Notes: generated from the letters alone by a model not told the origin. DNA of 64,000 nucleotides from Corynebacterium deserti GIMN1.010 (GCF_001277995.1 NZ_CP009220.1:1-64000); one strand, 5' to 3'. Positions 28,194-38,284 are shown, numbered from the stretch's first letter. Numbers and translations are program-made.

Positions 28194-30155
28194 CTACGGG
28201 TTTTGGACCAGAGCCTCGATGTTGAACTCGAAGAACCGGACTGTCACCTGGGCGTCCTTGCGGAAGAGCGCGTTGGCGGAGGGGGACTGGAACCCGATGC
28301 GGCCTTGGTCGACAAGCGCTACCGTTGCGATCGGCTCTCCGACAATGAGGGACTGGTCAGGAGCGGTCCATCCGGCAGCTCGAAGAGCATCGATGGCCTG
28401 CTGCTGGTTGAGTCGAGCCAGGTCAGGGGCATTGATGAGCATGCCGTTGGAGACTTCCACAGTGATGACAGATCCCTTGGGCATTTCGGTGCCCTCGTTG
28501 GAGACGGTGAGGACTTCGCCTTCGGGGTGTTCACTATCTACGTAGGTCACTGATGGAGTAAAGCCCAAGGAAGTGAGGTTTTGCTCCGCCTGTGACCAGT
28601 TCATCCCGGTGGCGGTGGGGACGCGGATGTTTTCCACTCCAGAGGATACGGTGAGGGATACGGAGGAGCCCACGACTACTTCTTGGCCAGCTGGCGGGTT
28701 TTGTTCGATGACTTGACCTGTGGAAACGGTGTCGGAGTATTCCTCACGAATCGAAGGATCCAACACCAATCCAAGATCTTCCAATGTGCGGGCAGCTTCT
28801 TCCAAAGTCATGCCGGAAACATCGGGGATGTTCACCATTTCACGTCCCGTGGAGACGGTGATAGTGACGGTGGCGCCGTCGCGGACTTCAGAACCCACAC
28901 TTGGGCTGGTGCGGATGACCAGGCCTTCTTGGATGTCGGCGCTGGCTTCGGTTGCCACGTTGACGGTAAAGCCTGCGGCTTCCAATTGGGAAATCGCCTC
29001 TGCCTGCGGGAATCCTTCTACGTTGGGGATGGCGTGAGTGGAGGAGGTGGAGCTGTTGGAGAGGTAGTCATAGGTGAATGCGCCTGCAACGCCAACGACT
29101 CCCAACGCCAAGACAATGGTGAGGGCGATGAGTCCTCTGGAGCCACGCTTTTTCTCCCGCGCAGCAATCGGAGCAGCAATCGGAGCTGCAGGAGCAAGCC
29201 GAGCATCCGGCGCTGCGGCGGGGTCTACGGTGGTGGCAGCGCGCGTCGATAGGAGCGTTTCTGGTTCTTTTTCTTCCGCTTCTACGTGGGCGCGGGCGGC
29301 GTGGGACACGGCATTTCGGGAGAGTCGTCCCAGGTCAGAAGCCATCTCTGCGGCTGTTTGGTAACGGTCGGCGGGGTGCTTGGCCATGGCAGTCAAGATG
29401 ACGGCGTCGACGTTGATGGCAGCGGTTGGAGTGAGGTCAGCGATGAAGTCGGATGGAGGGGTCGGATCTTCCTGAACGTGCTGGTATGCGACGGCGAAGG
29501 GGGATTCGCCCTCGAAAGGTGGCTTGCCGGTGACGAGTTCGTACATGACGCAGCCGGTAGCGTAGATATCGGAACGTGCGTCGGCTGGTTTGCCGCGGGC
29601 CTGCTCGGGGGAGAGGTATTGGGCGGTGCCGATGACTGCGGAGGTTTGGGTCATGGCGGAGGTGGAATCGTCGACGGCGCGGGCGATGCCGAAGTCCATG
29701 ACTTTCACGCCACCGGTGTTGGTGATCATGATGTTGGCAGGTTTGACGTCGCGGTGAATGATGCCGGCGTCGTGGGATGCCTGAAGCGCCTCGCACACTG
29801 GGATGAGGGTGCGGGCGGCTTCGGTGGGGGTGAATACTCCGTCCTCGGTGACGATGTCGCGGAGGTTTCTTCCGTGGACGCGCTCCATCACAATGTAGGG
29901 GACGGAGATGCCGTCGCGGTCGACTTCGCCGGTGTCAAAAACAGCGACGATTGCGGGGTGGCTTAATTTTCCGGAGTTTTTTGCTTCTCTGCGAAACCGT
30001 TCCCGAAAATTGATGTCTTTGGCCAGGTCTATGCGCAGCATTTTTACTGCGACTTCCCGACCAATGAGGGTGTCGGTGGCCGCGAACACCTCGCTCATGC
30101 CGCCGGAGCCAATGTTGCCGCCCAGCTCATAGCGATCAGCGATCACGAAGGTCAC
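28194..30155 (-). CDS. pknB: Serine/threonine protein kinase PknB with PASTA domains
   Basis: PknB is the essential-type receptor kinase that senses peptidoglycan fragments or lipid II and controls wall synthesis and division. The 653-residue protein has an N-terminal kinase (about 10-275) with GSGGMSEVF, catalytic HRDVKPANI and DFGIA. A single membrane helix follows (about 345-365), then four extracellular PASTA repeats of about 65 residues (starting IPNVEGFPQAEA, IPDVSGMTLEEA, VPTATGMNWSQA, APDLARLNQQQA). It ends the fhaA-to-pknB operon and overlaps pknA by four bases. Confidence 0.96.
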   Translation of the reverse strand: MTFVIADRYELGGNIGSGGMSEVFAATDTLIGREVAVKMLRIDLAKDINFRERFRREAKNSGKLSHPAIVAVFDTGEVDRDGISVPYIVMERVHGRNLRDIVTEDGVFTPTEAARTLIPVCEALQASHDAGIIHRDVKPANIMITNTGGVKVMDFGIARAVDDSTSAMTQTSAVIGTAQYLSPEQARGKPADARSDIYATGCVMYELVTGKPPFEGESPFAVAYQHVQEDPTPPSDFIADLTPTAAINVDAVILTAMAKHPADRYQTAAEMASDLGRLSRNAVSHAARAHVEAEEKEPETLLSTRAATTVDPAAAPDARLAPAAPIAAPIAAREKKRGSRGLIALTIVLALGVVGVAGAFTYDYLSNSSTSSTHAIPNVEGFPQAEAISQLEAAGFTVNVATEASADIQEGLVIRTSPSVGSEVRDGATVTITVSTGREMVNIPDVSGMTLEEAARTLEDLGLVLDPSIREEYSDTVSTGQVIEQNPPAGQEVVVGSSVSLTVSSGVENIRVPTATGMNWSQAEQNLTSLGFTPSVTYVDSEHPEGEVLTVSNEGTEMPKGSVITVEVSNGMLINAPDLARLNQQQAIDALRAAGWTAPDQSLIVGEPIATVALVDQGRIGFQSPSANALFRKDAQVTVRFFEFNIEALVQNP

Positions 30156-31603
30156 TGCGCTCCTCCTACTTCCAATAAGCCATTTATTGCGTCAACTAAC
30201 TCATCCGCCGGTGCAGAGGTCTCTTCTGGAACGGTAGCACTCGTTCTCGGCGTGGATGTAGGAATTTGAGGCACAGTTTGGCTACTTGTTGGCTGCTCCG
30301 AGGTGGGTTCCTCGGATGTTTCTTCTTCACTTGTCGTTGGTTGCTGCGAAGTTGTTTCAGGAATGCTGGATGTTGTCCGTGGGGCAGTTGTTGGCGGCAC
30401 CCAGTGGGACGTGGTTTCTTCAACCGTTGGAGTATAGGTTTCCGTAATGGTCTCCGGGGTGGTGGTCTCATCAGATGTGCCGTTGAACAAGATGCCTGTG
30501 GTGCCTGCATAAATTACGGCACCAATAATCACAGCGAGCAGTGCCGCAATGAACAGACCAATGCCAATGCCAGACCCCTTCGGCTGAGCCTCTTGGGTCA
30601 TCGTGACAGGTCGTGCTCCTGTTGCGGGGTTGACACCAGTGGCCACCGTATTCGGCCGGGCTACTTTGCCGAGCATGGCGGTTGAAGCGCTTGGCGACGG
30701 CGCCTCTGCCTGCGCCATCATGGCACTCGTGCGCGGTTGCGGTGGGCGCTGGCCCAGGCGCACGGCCGATACAGCCAAAGCCATTTCGTTGCCATTGGGG
30801 AAGCGTCGACCTGGATCTTTACGCAGGGAAATACCAATGAGCTCGCGGGTTTGCGCGCTGATGGACACGGGCATTTGTGGTGGCGCCTGGTTGATGTGGG
30901 CAATAGCCACGGATACCGAGGAATCGCCACTAAAGGGGCGTCGGCCAGCCATCATTTCATAGCCCACAACACCCAAGGAATACACATCGGAGGCGGAGGT
31001 GACTTCTTTGCCTTGGGCCTGTTCCGGGGAGACATACTGTGCTGTACCCACGACCATGCCGGTACGGGTCAGCGGTACAGCGGCGGCTGCCTTGGCGATA
31101 CCAAAGTCCGTGATTTTCACAATGCCGTTGGCGGTGATCAACATGTTGCCGGGCTTGATGTCGCGGTGCACCATGTTCATTCGGTGGATCACCGACAAAC
31201 CGTGAGCGGCTTGCTCCAACACATCCAACGCCAAATCCTCCGGCAAGCTACCTTCGCGCTCCAGCATGTCTGCCAAAGATTCACCACGAACGTATTCCAT
31301 GACGATGAAACAGAACGTGTGACCCGCAGGATCTGGAACTTCGCGGTAATCATAGGTGGCCACGACATGCTCAGAATCGATGTTCTCTGCTGCCTGCGCT
31401 TCGTTGCGGAAACGGCTGAGGAATTCTCGGTTGTCCGAGAACTCCGGGCGCAGCACCTTGATGGCTACCTCGCGGTCATTGACCACATCGTCTGCCAGCC
31501 ACACGGTAGACATGCCGCCGTGGCCGATGATCCATTGCAGGCGATAATCGGCGCCGATGAGTTCTTGGAGTCGATCTTTTCCGGTGATGTCTTCTTGACT
31601 CAT
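30152..31603 (-). CDS. pknA: Serine/threonine protein kinase PknA
   Basis: PknA phosphorylates division and wall-synthesis proteins together with PknB. The 483-residue protein has a kinase domain (about 15-275) with the Gly-rich loop GHGGMSTVWLA, catalytic HRDIKPGN and DFGIA. One membrane helix lies near 355-375, and the outer Thr/Ser/Pro-rich tail (380-483) has no PASTA repeats. It starts 3 bases after the pbpA stop, and its TGA overlaps the pknB ATG. Confidence 0.96.
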   Translation of the reverse strand: MSQEDITGKDRLQELIGADYRLQWIIGHGGMSTVWLADDVVNDREVAIKVLRPEFSDNREFLSRFRNEAQAAENIDSEHVVATYDYREVPDPAGHTFCFIVMEYVRGESLADMLEREGSLPEDLALDVLEQAAHGLSVIHRMNMVHRDIKPGNMLITANGIVKITDFGIAKAAAAVPLTRTGMVVGTAQYVSPEQAQGKEVTSASDVYSLGVVGYEMMAGRRPFSGDSSVSVAIAHINQAPPQMPVSISAQTRELIGISLRKDPGRRFPNGNEMALAVSAVRLGQRPPQPRTSAMMAQAEAPSPSASTAMLGKVARPNTVATGVNPATGARPVTMTQEAQPKGSGIGIGLFIAALLAVIIGAVIYAGTTGILFNGTSDETTTPETITETYTPTVEETTSHWVPPTTAPRTTSSIPETTSQQPTTSEEETSEEPTSEQPTSSQTVPQIPTSTPRTSATVPEETSAPADELVDAINGLLEVGGAQ

Positions 31604-31606
31604 GTT

Positions 31607-33031
31607 TTAAAATCCTCCGGCTGCTTGAAGCACAGCGCGGCCAATTGGGGCTGCGACTTGTCCACCAGTTGCGCTGGTGCCAAATCCGCCACCGTTTTTC
31701 ACGAGAACGGCGACAGCAATATCGTTGTTGAATGCCACGTACCAGGTGTGCGGTGGTGTGTCTTCATCACCATGTTCCGCAGTACCCGTCTTGGAGGCGA
31801 TTTCCACTCCGGCGTATCCAGAGGTGTTGCGCTCTGAGGCGCGCATCAATTCGGTCAGCTGCTCGGCGATTTCAGGTTCGATTCCACCAGCGGACTTTGG
31901 CTGGTGGGTACTTAGCTCGCTGAGGTCTTGACCGGTGACGCGGGAAACCAGGTATGGCTCCATGCGTACGCCGCCGTTGGAGACGGTTCCCGCCATGACG
32001 GCTGCCTGCAAAACGTTCATTTCCACGTCGCGCTGACCAATGCTGGACTGGCCAAGTGCGGCGTCATCTGGGATTTCACCCAAGCCGCCGGGAACGTTAT
32101 CCAAGCCCAAGTCGTAGGTCTGACCCACGCCGAAATCTTCAGCAGCAGCGCGCAGGGCGTCGACGCCGACATCAATGCCGGTTTCCACGAATGCCGTGTT
32201 GCACGACAGGGAGAACGCGGTGAGCAAGGTGGTGGTTCCGCCACCCGCACAGGTTTGGCCACCGTAGTTGGTCAAGGTGGTGTTGGTACCAGGCAGAGTC
32301 ACCTCCGACGCAGCAGTCACAGTGGAATCAGCGTTGTAGCCGTTTTCCAAGGCAGCTGTCGTGGTGATGATCTTGAAAATAGATCCCGGAGGCAACGATT
32401 CCTGCGTGGCATGGTTGAGCAACGGCGCCCCATCCTGAGTGGTGTACTCCGCCCAGGCGTCCTCTGCTGTTGCAGGGTCGACGATCTGGTTGGGGTCATA
32501 GCTTGGCGACGACGCCATCGCCAGCACCTCACCCGTACTTGGGCGAAGCGCGACAACTGCACCTTCATATCCGCTCTGACTGAGCTGCTCGTAGGCAGCT
32601 TCCTGCGCAGTTGGATCAATGGTCAGTTCGATATTGGCGCCGTGGGTTGGCTTGCCGGAGATGACATCCAACCACTGGGAGGTAAAAAGTGAGGAGTCGC
32701 TGCCGTTGAGCACGGAGTTGTAGCCCGATTCCAAACCAGCAGCACCATAAATATCAGAGAGGTAGCCCACCACAGGACCAAACGCTTCTGGGTCGGTGAC
32801 GTAATCGCGCTGGTAGAAGCCTTGCTCATCTTGGTGAGATTCCGCCAAGATTTGACCACCGGCAGAGATCTGGCCACGTGGAGTGGATTTCATCTCAAAG
32901 AAGCCACGGCCGTTGAGGGGGTTCTGGGCGAGTTCATCATCGCGGAACCCTTGGATCCACGTGAGGTTGGCAAGAAGCACCAAAATCAAGATGAGGGAAA
33001 ACAGGGAGGTGATTCGGATCGACCGATTCAT
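31607..33031 (-). CDS. pbpA: Penicillin-binding protein, class B transpeptidase
   Basis: This is the transpeptidase partner of the RodA glycosyltransferase. The 474-residue protein has an N-terminal membrane anchor (about 7-24), a PBP dimer-like region and a transpeptidase domain with the SxxK motif in PPGSIFKI (about 217), the SxN motif in SLSCNTAF and KTG in SKTGTAEH. Asn-Leu-Thr-rich sequences follow the catalytic part as in mycobacterial PbpA. It overlaps rodA by four bases and is followed by pknA after 3 bases. Confidence 0.95.
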   Translation of the reverse strand: MNRSIRITSLFSLILILVLLANLTWIQGFRDDELAQNPLNGRGFFEMKSTPRGQISAGGQILAESHQDEQGFYQRDYVTDPEAFGPVVGYLSDIYGAAGLESGYNSVLNGSDSSLFTSQWLDVISGKPTHGANIELTIDPTAQEAAYEQLSQSGYEGAVVALRPSTGEVLAMASSPSYDPNQIVDPATAEDAWAEYTTQDGAPLLNHATQESLPPGSIFKIITTTAALENGYNADSTVTAASEVTLPGTNTTLTNYGGQTCAGGGTTTLLTAFSLSCNTAFVETGIDVGVDALRAAAEDFGVGQTYDLGLDNVPGGLGEIPDDAALGQSSIGQRDVEMNVLQAAVMAGTVSNGGVRMEPYLVSRVTGQDLSELSTHQPKSAGGIEPEIAEQLTELMRASERNTSGYAGVEIASKTGTAEHGDEDTPPHTWYVAFNNDIAVAVLVKNGGGFGTSATGGQVAAPIGRAVLQAAGGF

Positions 33032-34353
33032 GCGTTCACCTCCAGTGCTTTCTTGTTAAGAAGTGGGCGTCGTGCACTGTCTGAAATGCGCAGGATGATG
33101 GCCAGCAGAATGTAGTTAGCCATTAGTGAGGAACCACCCTGTGACATAAACGGAGTAGTGAGACCCGTCATGGGCATCAGAGCCGAAATGCCGGCGACGA
33201 CCACGAAGATCTGAATCATAATAGTCATCGACAAACCAGATGCCACGAGTTTTCCGTAGCTGTCACGCGCCATGGTTGCGGTGCGCATTCCGCGGGTGAC
33301 AAACACACCAAACAACACGACGATGGCGGCAAGTCCCACAAGTCCGAGCTCCTCACCAATGGCGGCGAGGATGAAGTCAGAGTGCACAACGGGAATCATG
33401 TTGGGGTATCCCTGGCCAATGCCGGTACCGGTGATGCCACCCCAGCTCATGCCAAACAAGGACTGGGAGAGCTGGTAGCCGGTGGTGTCGTAGTGGGCAA
33501 CAGGATCCAGGAAGTTTTGGACGCGCTCCTGAATTTTTCCGGACACCTGGTAGATGGCAAACGCACCCACGGCGATAAGTCCTGCACCGATGAGCAGCCA
33601 CGAGCCACGACCGGTAGCCAGGTACACCATCGCCAAAACCGTGGTGAACAGCAGAAGAGCAGGTCCGAAGTCATTAGCACCCGCCATGATGAGGATGGCC
33701 AGTGCCCACACTACGAGAATCGGGGCGAGGTCGCGCAGGCGAGGGAAATCCATCCCTAGGAAGCGGTAGCCTGCCACGGTAAACAGGGCGCGCTTGCTGG
33801 CTAGGAGCTGAGCAAAAAACAGCAACAGCAAGATCTTGGAGAACTCACCCGGCTGGATGGAAAAAGGTCCAAGCCAGATCCAAATGCGGGCTTCCACATT
33901 GGCAGGCTGTGGCCACACCAGAGGTAGTGCAAGCAACACAATGCCAACGATGCCCAGAATGTAGGAATACCTGGACAGGGATTTGTAGTCACGCAGCAGC
34001 ACCAACACCGCTACCATGATGACAACGCCAATAAACGTCCACATCAGCTGACTATTGACAGTGTTGTACCCGGTTGCCTGGTCAAGGCGATAAATCATCA
34101 CCAAACCAATGCCATTGAGCACCGCGACCACCGGCAGCATGATCTGATCGGCATAGGGTGCAACCCATGCCATGGCGAGGTGCGCAATGATGTATACACC
34201 GATGTAGCCACCAATGAGCATGAGAATATGCACACCCAATTCATTGCCCATGGCCATCTCGAGGCTGATGAACATAATCGACACCACGACAGTGGCCAGA
34301 ATGAGCAGCCACATCTCAGTGCGCCGAAGCTTTAATCTTTCAAGCGTGTTCAT
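33028..34353 (-). CDS. rodA: RodA/FtsW-type lipid II glycosyltransferase (SEDS)
   Basis: SEDS proteins polymerise glycan strands with a class B PBP. The start is taken at ATG 34353, which overlaps the phosphatase TGA and has GGGAGG 7 bases upstream, giving 441 residues. There are about ten to twelve membrane helices, and the conserved stretches PGEFSKILLLLFFAQ and TGIGQGYPNMIPVVHSDFI include the catalytic Asp region. The following pbpA gene is its cognate transpeptidase. Confidence 0.95.
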   Translation of the reverse strand: MNTLERLKLRRTEMWLLILATVVVSIMFISLEMAMGNELGVHILMLIGGYIGVYIIAHLAMAWVAPYADQIMLPVVAVLNGIGLVMIYRLDQATGYNTVNSQLMWTFIGVVIMVAVLVLLRDYKSLSRYSYILGIVGIVLLALPLVWPQPANVEARIWIWLGPFSIQPGEFSKILLLLFFAQLLASKRALFTVAGYRFLGMDFPRLRDLAPILVVWALAILIMAGANDFGPALLLFTTVLAMVYLATGRGSWLLIGAGLIAVGAFAIYQVSGKIQERVQNFLDPVAHYDTTGYQLSQSLFGMSWGGITGTGIGQGYPNMIPVVHSDFILAAIGEELGLVGLAAIVVLFGVFVTRGMRTATMARDSYGKLVASGLSMTIMIQIFVVVAGISALMPMTGLTTPFMSQGGSSLMANYILLAIILRISDSARRPLLNKKALEVNA

Positions 34354-35705
34354 GACACCTCCCTGCAATTGACTCCCGGCTCGTTCCTATCGCCACCGGT
34401 TGTTACTTCCTTTGTCACGCACAACGGCAGCGCTTGGGCAGCTAGCCGTTCCATCTGTGCCTGGACTTCGTCATAGGACCCCGACGGTAGGTCTGCGACA
34501 CTACCGCGAACAGAGGCAGGTAGATCGTCTAATTTGAAAGACTTACCATCCTCACAGGATTCTAAAAGCGTTAGCGTGCCTGCTTCATTGAGGCACGCAA
34601 CTTGGTATTGAGAGTGCAAATCCTTGCCAAAGATGCGGTAATCCACACCCTGTTCCACGGTGATTTCTTCCGAGTCATTAACAGCGACGTAAAACGTGCT
34701 GTCAATACGGGAGTAGCCCCACCATCCAGCGGCGACGACACCGATGAGGATGACCAGGGCTACGATCAAAACCGCAAGTTTGCTGGAACTTTTCTCTGGT
34801 GGCTCCTCAATTTCAGGGCGTTCCTCTGTTCCAGCGTCAGATATCTCAGGCGCAGGATCAATCACTTGAGGCCTACGCGTAATGGCAGCGGCACGTCCCG
34901 CTGCAGTATTGGGGCGGGGATCTTCAGGCTGCTCACCATTCAAAGCGCCAGCGGTGACCGGCACGGATGCTTCTTCTGAGACATCCGTGTCGCCTGCCTC
35001 CACCACATCCGCAACCACGACGGTGACGTTGTCAGGTCCACCTGAACGAAGTGCCAGCTCCACCAATCGAGATGCAGCTTCTTGCGGAGCACCGACAAGC
35101 AGCGTCTCTTCAATGGTGGAGTGAGTGACAGGATCAGACAGACCATCGGAGCAAATTAAAATGCGGTCGCCAGGGTGAGCTGGGAATTGCTCCAAGGTCG
35201 GCTCAACAGGATGGCCGGTATAGGCCTTCAAGATCAAGGAACGTTGAGGGTGCGTCGACACATCTTCGGCATCCAATTCGCCTTTTTCAACCAAAGACTG
35301 GACGAAGGTGTCATCGACAGTAACCTGCACCAACTTGCCGTCGCGAAGCACATAACCGCGACTGTCGCCGACGTGGCACATCGCCAGGTCACGCCCGTTA
35401 AACATGAATGCCGTCAGCGTTGTACCCATGCCGTCGCGCGCCGGGTCTTCTGCGATGCCATCGGCAATCGCAGCATTAGCTTCATTGGCTACCATGCCGA
35501 TCAGCGCCAACATGTCATTGTCACCAGGATCAACATCGAGCGCACGGAGATGATTAATCATCAACTGCGATGCAATTTCACCCGCGGCGTGGCCACCCAT
35601 GCCGTCGGCAAGCGCCAAAAGGTGAGGACCGGCATACGCCGAATCCTCATTGTTCCCGCGCACCAAGCCACGGTCAGAGGCCACGGCAAATTTAAGTTTC
35701 AGCAT
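34350..35705 (-). CDS. ppp: PP2C-type serine/threonine phosphatase
   Basis: This phosphatase reverses phosphorylation by PknA and PknB. The 451-residue protein has an N-terminal PP2C domain (about 1-235) with metal-binding Asp residues in SDRGLVRGNNEDSAY, ALADGMGGHAAGE and LICSDGLSD plus GGPDNVTVVV, a linker, a membrane helix (about 315-335) and an extracellular domain. Start ATG 35705 overlaps the last base of the fhaB stop codon and its stop overlaps rodA, so the genes are tightly coupled. Confidence 0.95.
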   Translation of the reverse strand: MLKLKFAVASDRGLVRGNNEDSAYAGPHLLALADGMGGHAAGEIASQLMINHLRALDVDPGDNDMLALIGMVANEANAAIADGIAEDPARDGMGTTLTAFMFNGRDLAMCHVGDSRGYVLRDGKLVQVTVDDTFVQSLVEKGELDAEDVSTHPQRSLILKAYTGHPVEPTLEQFPAHPGDRILICSDGLSDPVTHSTIEETLLVGAPQEAASRLVELALRSGGPDNVTVVVADVVEAGDTDVSEEASVPVTAGALNGEQPEDPRPNTAAGRAAAITRRPQVIDPAPEISDAGTEERPEIEEPPEKSSSKLAVLIVALVILIGVVAAGWWGYSRIDSTFYVAVNDSEEITVEQGVDYRIFGKDLHSQYQVACLNEAGTLTLLESCEDGKSFKLDDLPASVRGSVADLPSGSYDEVQAQMERLAAQALPLCVTKEVTTGGDRNEPGVNCREVS

Positions 35706-36175
35706 TAGGGAACAAGCCTCACTGTCGTACGACCAATTCGGATATCCGTGCCCACCGCAATCTGCTCTGGCTGATCAATGCGCGTACCAGCCACAAACGT
35801 GCCGTTACGCGAATCCAGATCCTCCACAAACCACTCCGAGCCACGCTTAAACACACGCGCATGCATACCCGAGGCATAATCATCGCCCACCACAAAAGTG
35901 CAGTCTGGGCTACGACCCATCGTCATATCCTCAGATACCTCAATCGACGACCCGGCAAGCGGCCCCTCCACCACGGTCAGCAGACGAGGCGGGCTGGAAC
36001 GGTTGAACGCGCGGGCCAAGCCCTGCGGTGCGGCAACGGAGCTAGTGCTTGTCGACGCTTGACTCGTCACTTTCAAATCCGCACGCATTGCGCGCAGCGC
36101 CATCAACACGAAGAACCACAGCACCACCAACAGGGCAATGCGCAGCCCCAGAAGGACCAGCGAATCCATGATCAA
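35705..36175 (-). CDS. fhaB: FHA-domain membrane protein FhaB
   Basis: This 156-residue protein has one N-terminal membrane helix (about 5-28) and a C-terminal FHA domain (about 75-150) with MGRSPDCTFVVGDDYASGMHARVF and DLDSRNGTFV, which bind phosphothreonine peptides. In mycobacteria FhaB (FipA) links PknA/PknB signalling to FtsZ and PbpA. ATG 36175 or ATG 36169 could start it, and AGGAG lies just upstream. Confidence 0.93.
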   Translation of the reverse strand: MIMDSLVLLGLRIALLVVLWFFVLMALRAMRADLKVTSQASTSTSSVAAPQGLARAFNRSSPPRLLTVVEGPLAGSSIEVSEDMTMGRSPDCTFVVGDDYASGMHARVFKRGSEWFVEDLDSRNGTFVAGTRIDQPEQIAVGTDIRIGRTTVRLVP

Positions 36176-36184
36176 CCTCTCCTT

Positions 36185-37081
36185 CTAGGGGGTAACAATG
36201 CGAACTTCAATATTGGAATGCCCAACCGTGATGACATCGCCATCAGCCAACAACCAATTATCAATAGGTGTGTCATTCACCGTGGTGCCATTAGTGGATT
36301 TCAAATCAACCAAAATGGCATCCCTGCCATCCCACGTAATCTCAGCATGCTGACGCGACACACCAGTATCCGGCAAACGAAGATCCGCATCATTACTGCG
36401 ACCAATAATGTTGGAACCCTCCTGCACAACATAAGAGCGGCTCGAACCATCTTGTAGAAGCAGAGTCACCGTCGGACCCGAATGCTTCACCGCACCCTGG
36501 CGATTAGCATCCACCTCAGACTGCGGCACTCCCTGAACCAGAGGCCGATCCGCAGATTGAGCAGGCAAAAACTCCGTACCGGTATAAGGGGAACTGTCAG
36601 ACACGTTCTTCGACTCACTTTCTGCGACCGGCAACACGCCGTCGCCCTCCAAAGGCAGATAACCGCTACTTAACTCCGGATCCGGATCCTTCTCCGAAAC
36701 CGATTTCAACTGGCCCGTGTGTAACGCAGAATCCTCCGCAATCAACACAACAACCGGCCCAGCCAATGTCCAGCTACTGTTCCTGCAGAACCTCATCATC
36801 TGATCAGCGAAACGAGCCGGCTGATCAGGAAAACGATCGACGAGATTACCAAAATCATTTGGACTCACTGAAACTTTAAAAACATTCGGTGCTTCCACAA
36901 AGCCATCAGTGGTGTGCACAACGTTGTCCTCGGCCTCCTGCTTGAGGAGCTCCTCAAGCTCAGCCGGAACAACTCGACCACGGAAAACAAACGCCAACGC
37001 ATTATCAAGGCCGCGTTGCAAGGAACTATCCAGCTTCGCCAGACCGTTCATCGCATTAGCTACTCTGCTTGAACTAGCCAA
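36185..37081 (-). CDS. fhaA: FHA-domain protein FhaA (DUF3662-FHA)
   Basis: This 298-residue protein has an N-terminal DUF3662 domain (about 10-125, starting LAKLDSSLQRGLDNALAFVF), a disordered acidic middle and a C-terminal FHA domain (about 215-295) with IIGRSNDADLRLPDTGVSRQHAEI and DLKSTNGTTVND. Mycobacterial FhaA binds phosphorylated MviN and restrains peptidoglycan synthesis. The TTG start at 37081 is accepted because AAAGGAGG lies 10 bases upstream. It is the first gene of the operon running down to pknB. Confidence 0.92.
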   Translation of the reverse strand: MASSSRVANAMNGLAKLDSSLQRGLDNALAFVFRGRVVPAELEELLKQEAEDNVVHTTDGFVEAPNVFKVSVSPNDFGNLVDRFPDQPARFADQMMRFCRNSSWTLAGPVVVLIAEDSALHTGQLKSVSEKDPDPELSSGYLPLEGDGVLPVAESESKNVSDSSPYTGTEFLPAQSADRPLVQGVPQSEVDANRQGAVKHSGPTVTLLLQDGSSRSYVVQEGSNIIGRSNDADLRLPDTGVSRQHAEITWDGRDAILVDLKSTNGTTVNDTPIDNWLLADGDVITVGHSNIEVRIVTP

Positions 37082-37374
37082 TCTTCAGCGACCTCCTTTA
37101 CCTAATAAGTTGGGTGTTCCATAAGCATCTTCTAAGTGGAAACGCCTAAGGGCATGGCTTTGTCCCGCCCTATGACTGAAAATTCAATAAGGGCTGCGAA
37201 TCAAAGCGCACGATAGCGTCATTATAGAGGTCTACCCGCCCCAAGTTATAGGCGAAACTAACCCTGCCGGAATAGTTACCGCATTGTTGTCATTACAATC
37301 ACCGGCCTTGACCTGCTGATTTGGCGCTTATTACGTGGTGCGTGCTATCTTTAACAAGTCGCAAAAGACACCCT

Positions 37375-37458
37375 GCCCGGGTGGCGGAATTGGCAGACGC
37401 GCTGGCTTCAGGTGCCAGTGTTCGCAAGGACGTGGGGGTTCAAGTCCCCCCCCGGGCA
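37375..37458 (+). tRNA. tRNA-Leu (CAG)
   Basis: The 84-base class II tRNA has acceptor GCCCGGG pairing with CCCGGGC, anticodon loop CTTCAGG (anticodon CAG), a long variable arm (GTTCGCAAGGAC region) and T arm GGGGGTTCAAGTCCCCC. CCA is not encoded. Confidence 0.96.
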
Positions 37459-37465
37459 CAACCGG

Positions 37466-37508
37466 CCGGAGGTCCCGCATTCGAAAGAGTGCGGGACCTC
37501 CGGTTTTT
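37466..37508 (+). terminator. tRNA-Leu terminator
   Basis: A 14-bp perfect stem (CCGGAGGTCCCGCA at 37466-37479 with its complement ending 37503) is followed by TTTTT. Confidence 0.92.
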
Positions 37509-37588
37509 GTGATTAATCGGCCTACCTGGCGGGAATTGTCGCCGATTACGAAGAACGGCGGTGAGGGGTGGCGTCGAAAAGCAAAAAA

Positions 37589-38284
37589 CTAGCCGATAGG
37601 CTGGGACATCTTTTCCACCTGGTACTCGGCGGAAATGGTGCCGAATTCTGGGTCCTCGAGGGAAACCCCCCAGGCATCAGCGAACTGGTTTGGGCCGGTT
37701 TTCATGGTGATGGTGCCGGAGAGCAGGATGGTGCCGGGGATGCGCTCGCCGCGCTCTTCAAGGACGTTGAGCCAGTAGGTGGGTTCGAGGAGTGCGGTCA
37801 TGGGTGCTTCCTGGATGAGGTCGCGGTTTTGGCCGACCCAGCCGCGGAGGATGATGTTGTCGAAACGGTTCTTGATTTCAGACAGTGGCCAGGCCTTGTT
37901 GGACAACACGTCAGGGGAGGCGTTCTTGGACCAGGCGACGCCTAAGGTTTCCAGCTTGCGGTCGGTGTGATCGCTTGCGACGGTGAGGAGCTCGTTACCG
38001 TTGTCGTCGATGATGATGGCCCACTCGGATTCACCGGAGGTTTCGCTGTGCTGAACCTGGACCTGGCTGGTTTGCTGTGCGAGGTATGGGGAGACAGGGT
38101 AGAGGGCGGGGGTAGTGGTGGGGGCAGGGACGCCGAGTTCGGCGAGCTCGTCGATGTGTGCGCGAACTTCTTCTTGGTTCTTGCCTGCGTAACCGGCGTT
38201 TAGCAGTCGCTTTACGGTGACGGTTGAGGTTGATCCATCGGGCAGTTCAAAGGTAAGAACGTTGAATCCTGCGTTGTTAGACAT
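37589..38284 (-). CDS. DUF2848 protein, putative hydrolase
   Basis: This 231-residue protein of the DUF2848 family is distantly related to fumarylacetoacetate hydrolases (C-terminal ILLSGTITMKTGPNQFADAWGVSLEDPEFG). Family members tend to sit in small-molecule catabolic loci. It is divergently transcribed from an MHS-family transporter, and their shared 145-base promoter region holds the palindrome ATTGTATACAAT, which also occurs before the GntR/nitrilase pair. It therefore probably takes part in degradation of the transported compound. The reaction is unknown. Confidence 0.78.
   Translation of the reverse strand: MSNNAGFNVLTFELPDGSTSTVTVKRLLNAGYAGKNQEEVRAHIDELAELGVPAPTTTPALYPVSPYLAQQTSQVQVQHSETSGESEWAIIIDDNGNELLTVASDHTDRKLETLGVAWSKNASPDVLSNKAWPLSEIKNRFDNIILRGWVGQNRDLIQEAPMTALLEPTYWLNVLEERGERIPGTILLSGTITMKTGPNQFADAWGVSLEDPEFGTISAEYQVEKMSQPIG

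Noticed and set aside
30737..31837. A 366-codon open frame antisense to pknA and pbpA
   Set aside because: A shadow of the two kinase/PBP genes; His-rich, without family features or a ribosome site.
28194..37081. Considered whether the kinase/FHA/RodA block might be an accessory phospho-signalling island
   Set aside because: Gene order and content are the conserved actinobacterial core operon; nothing unusual in it.
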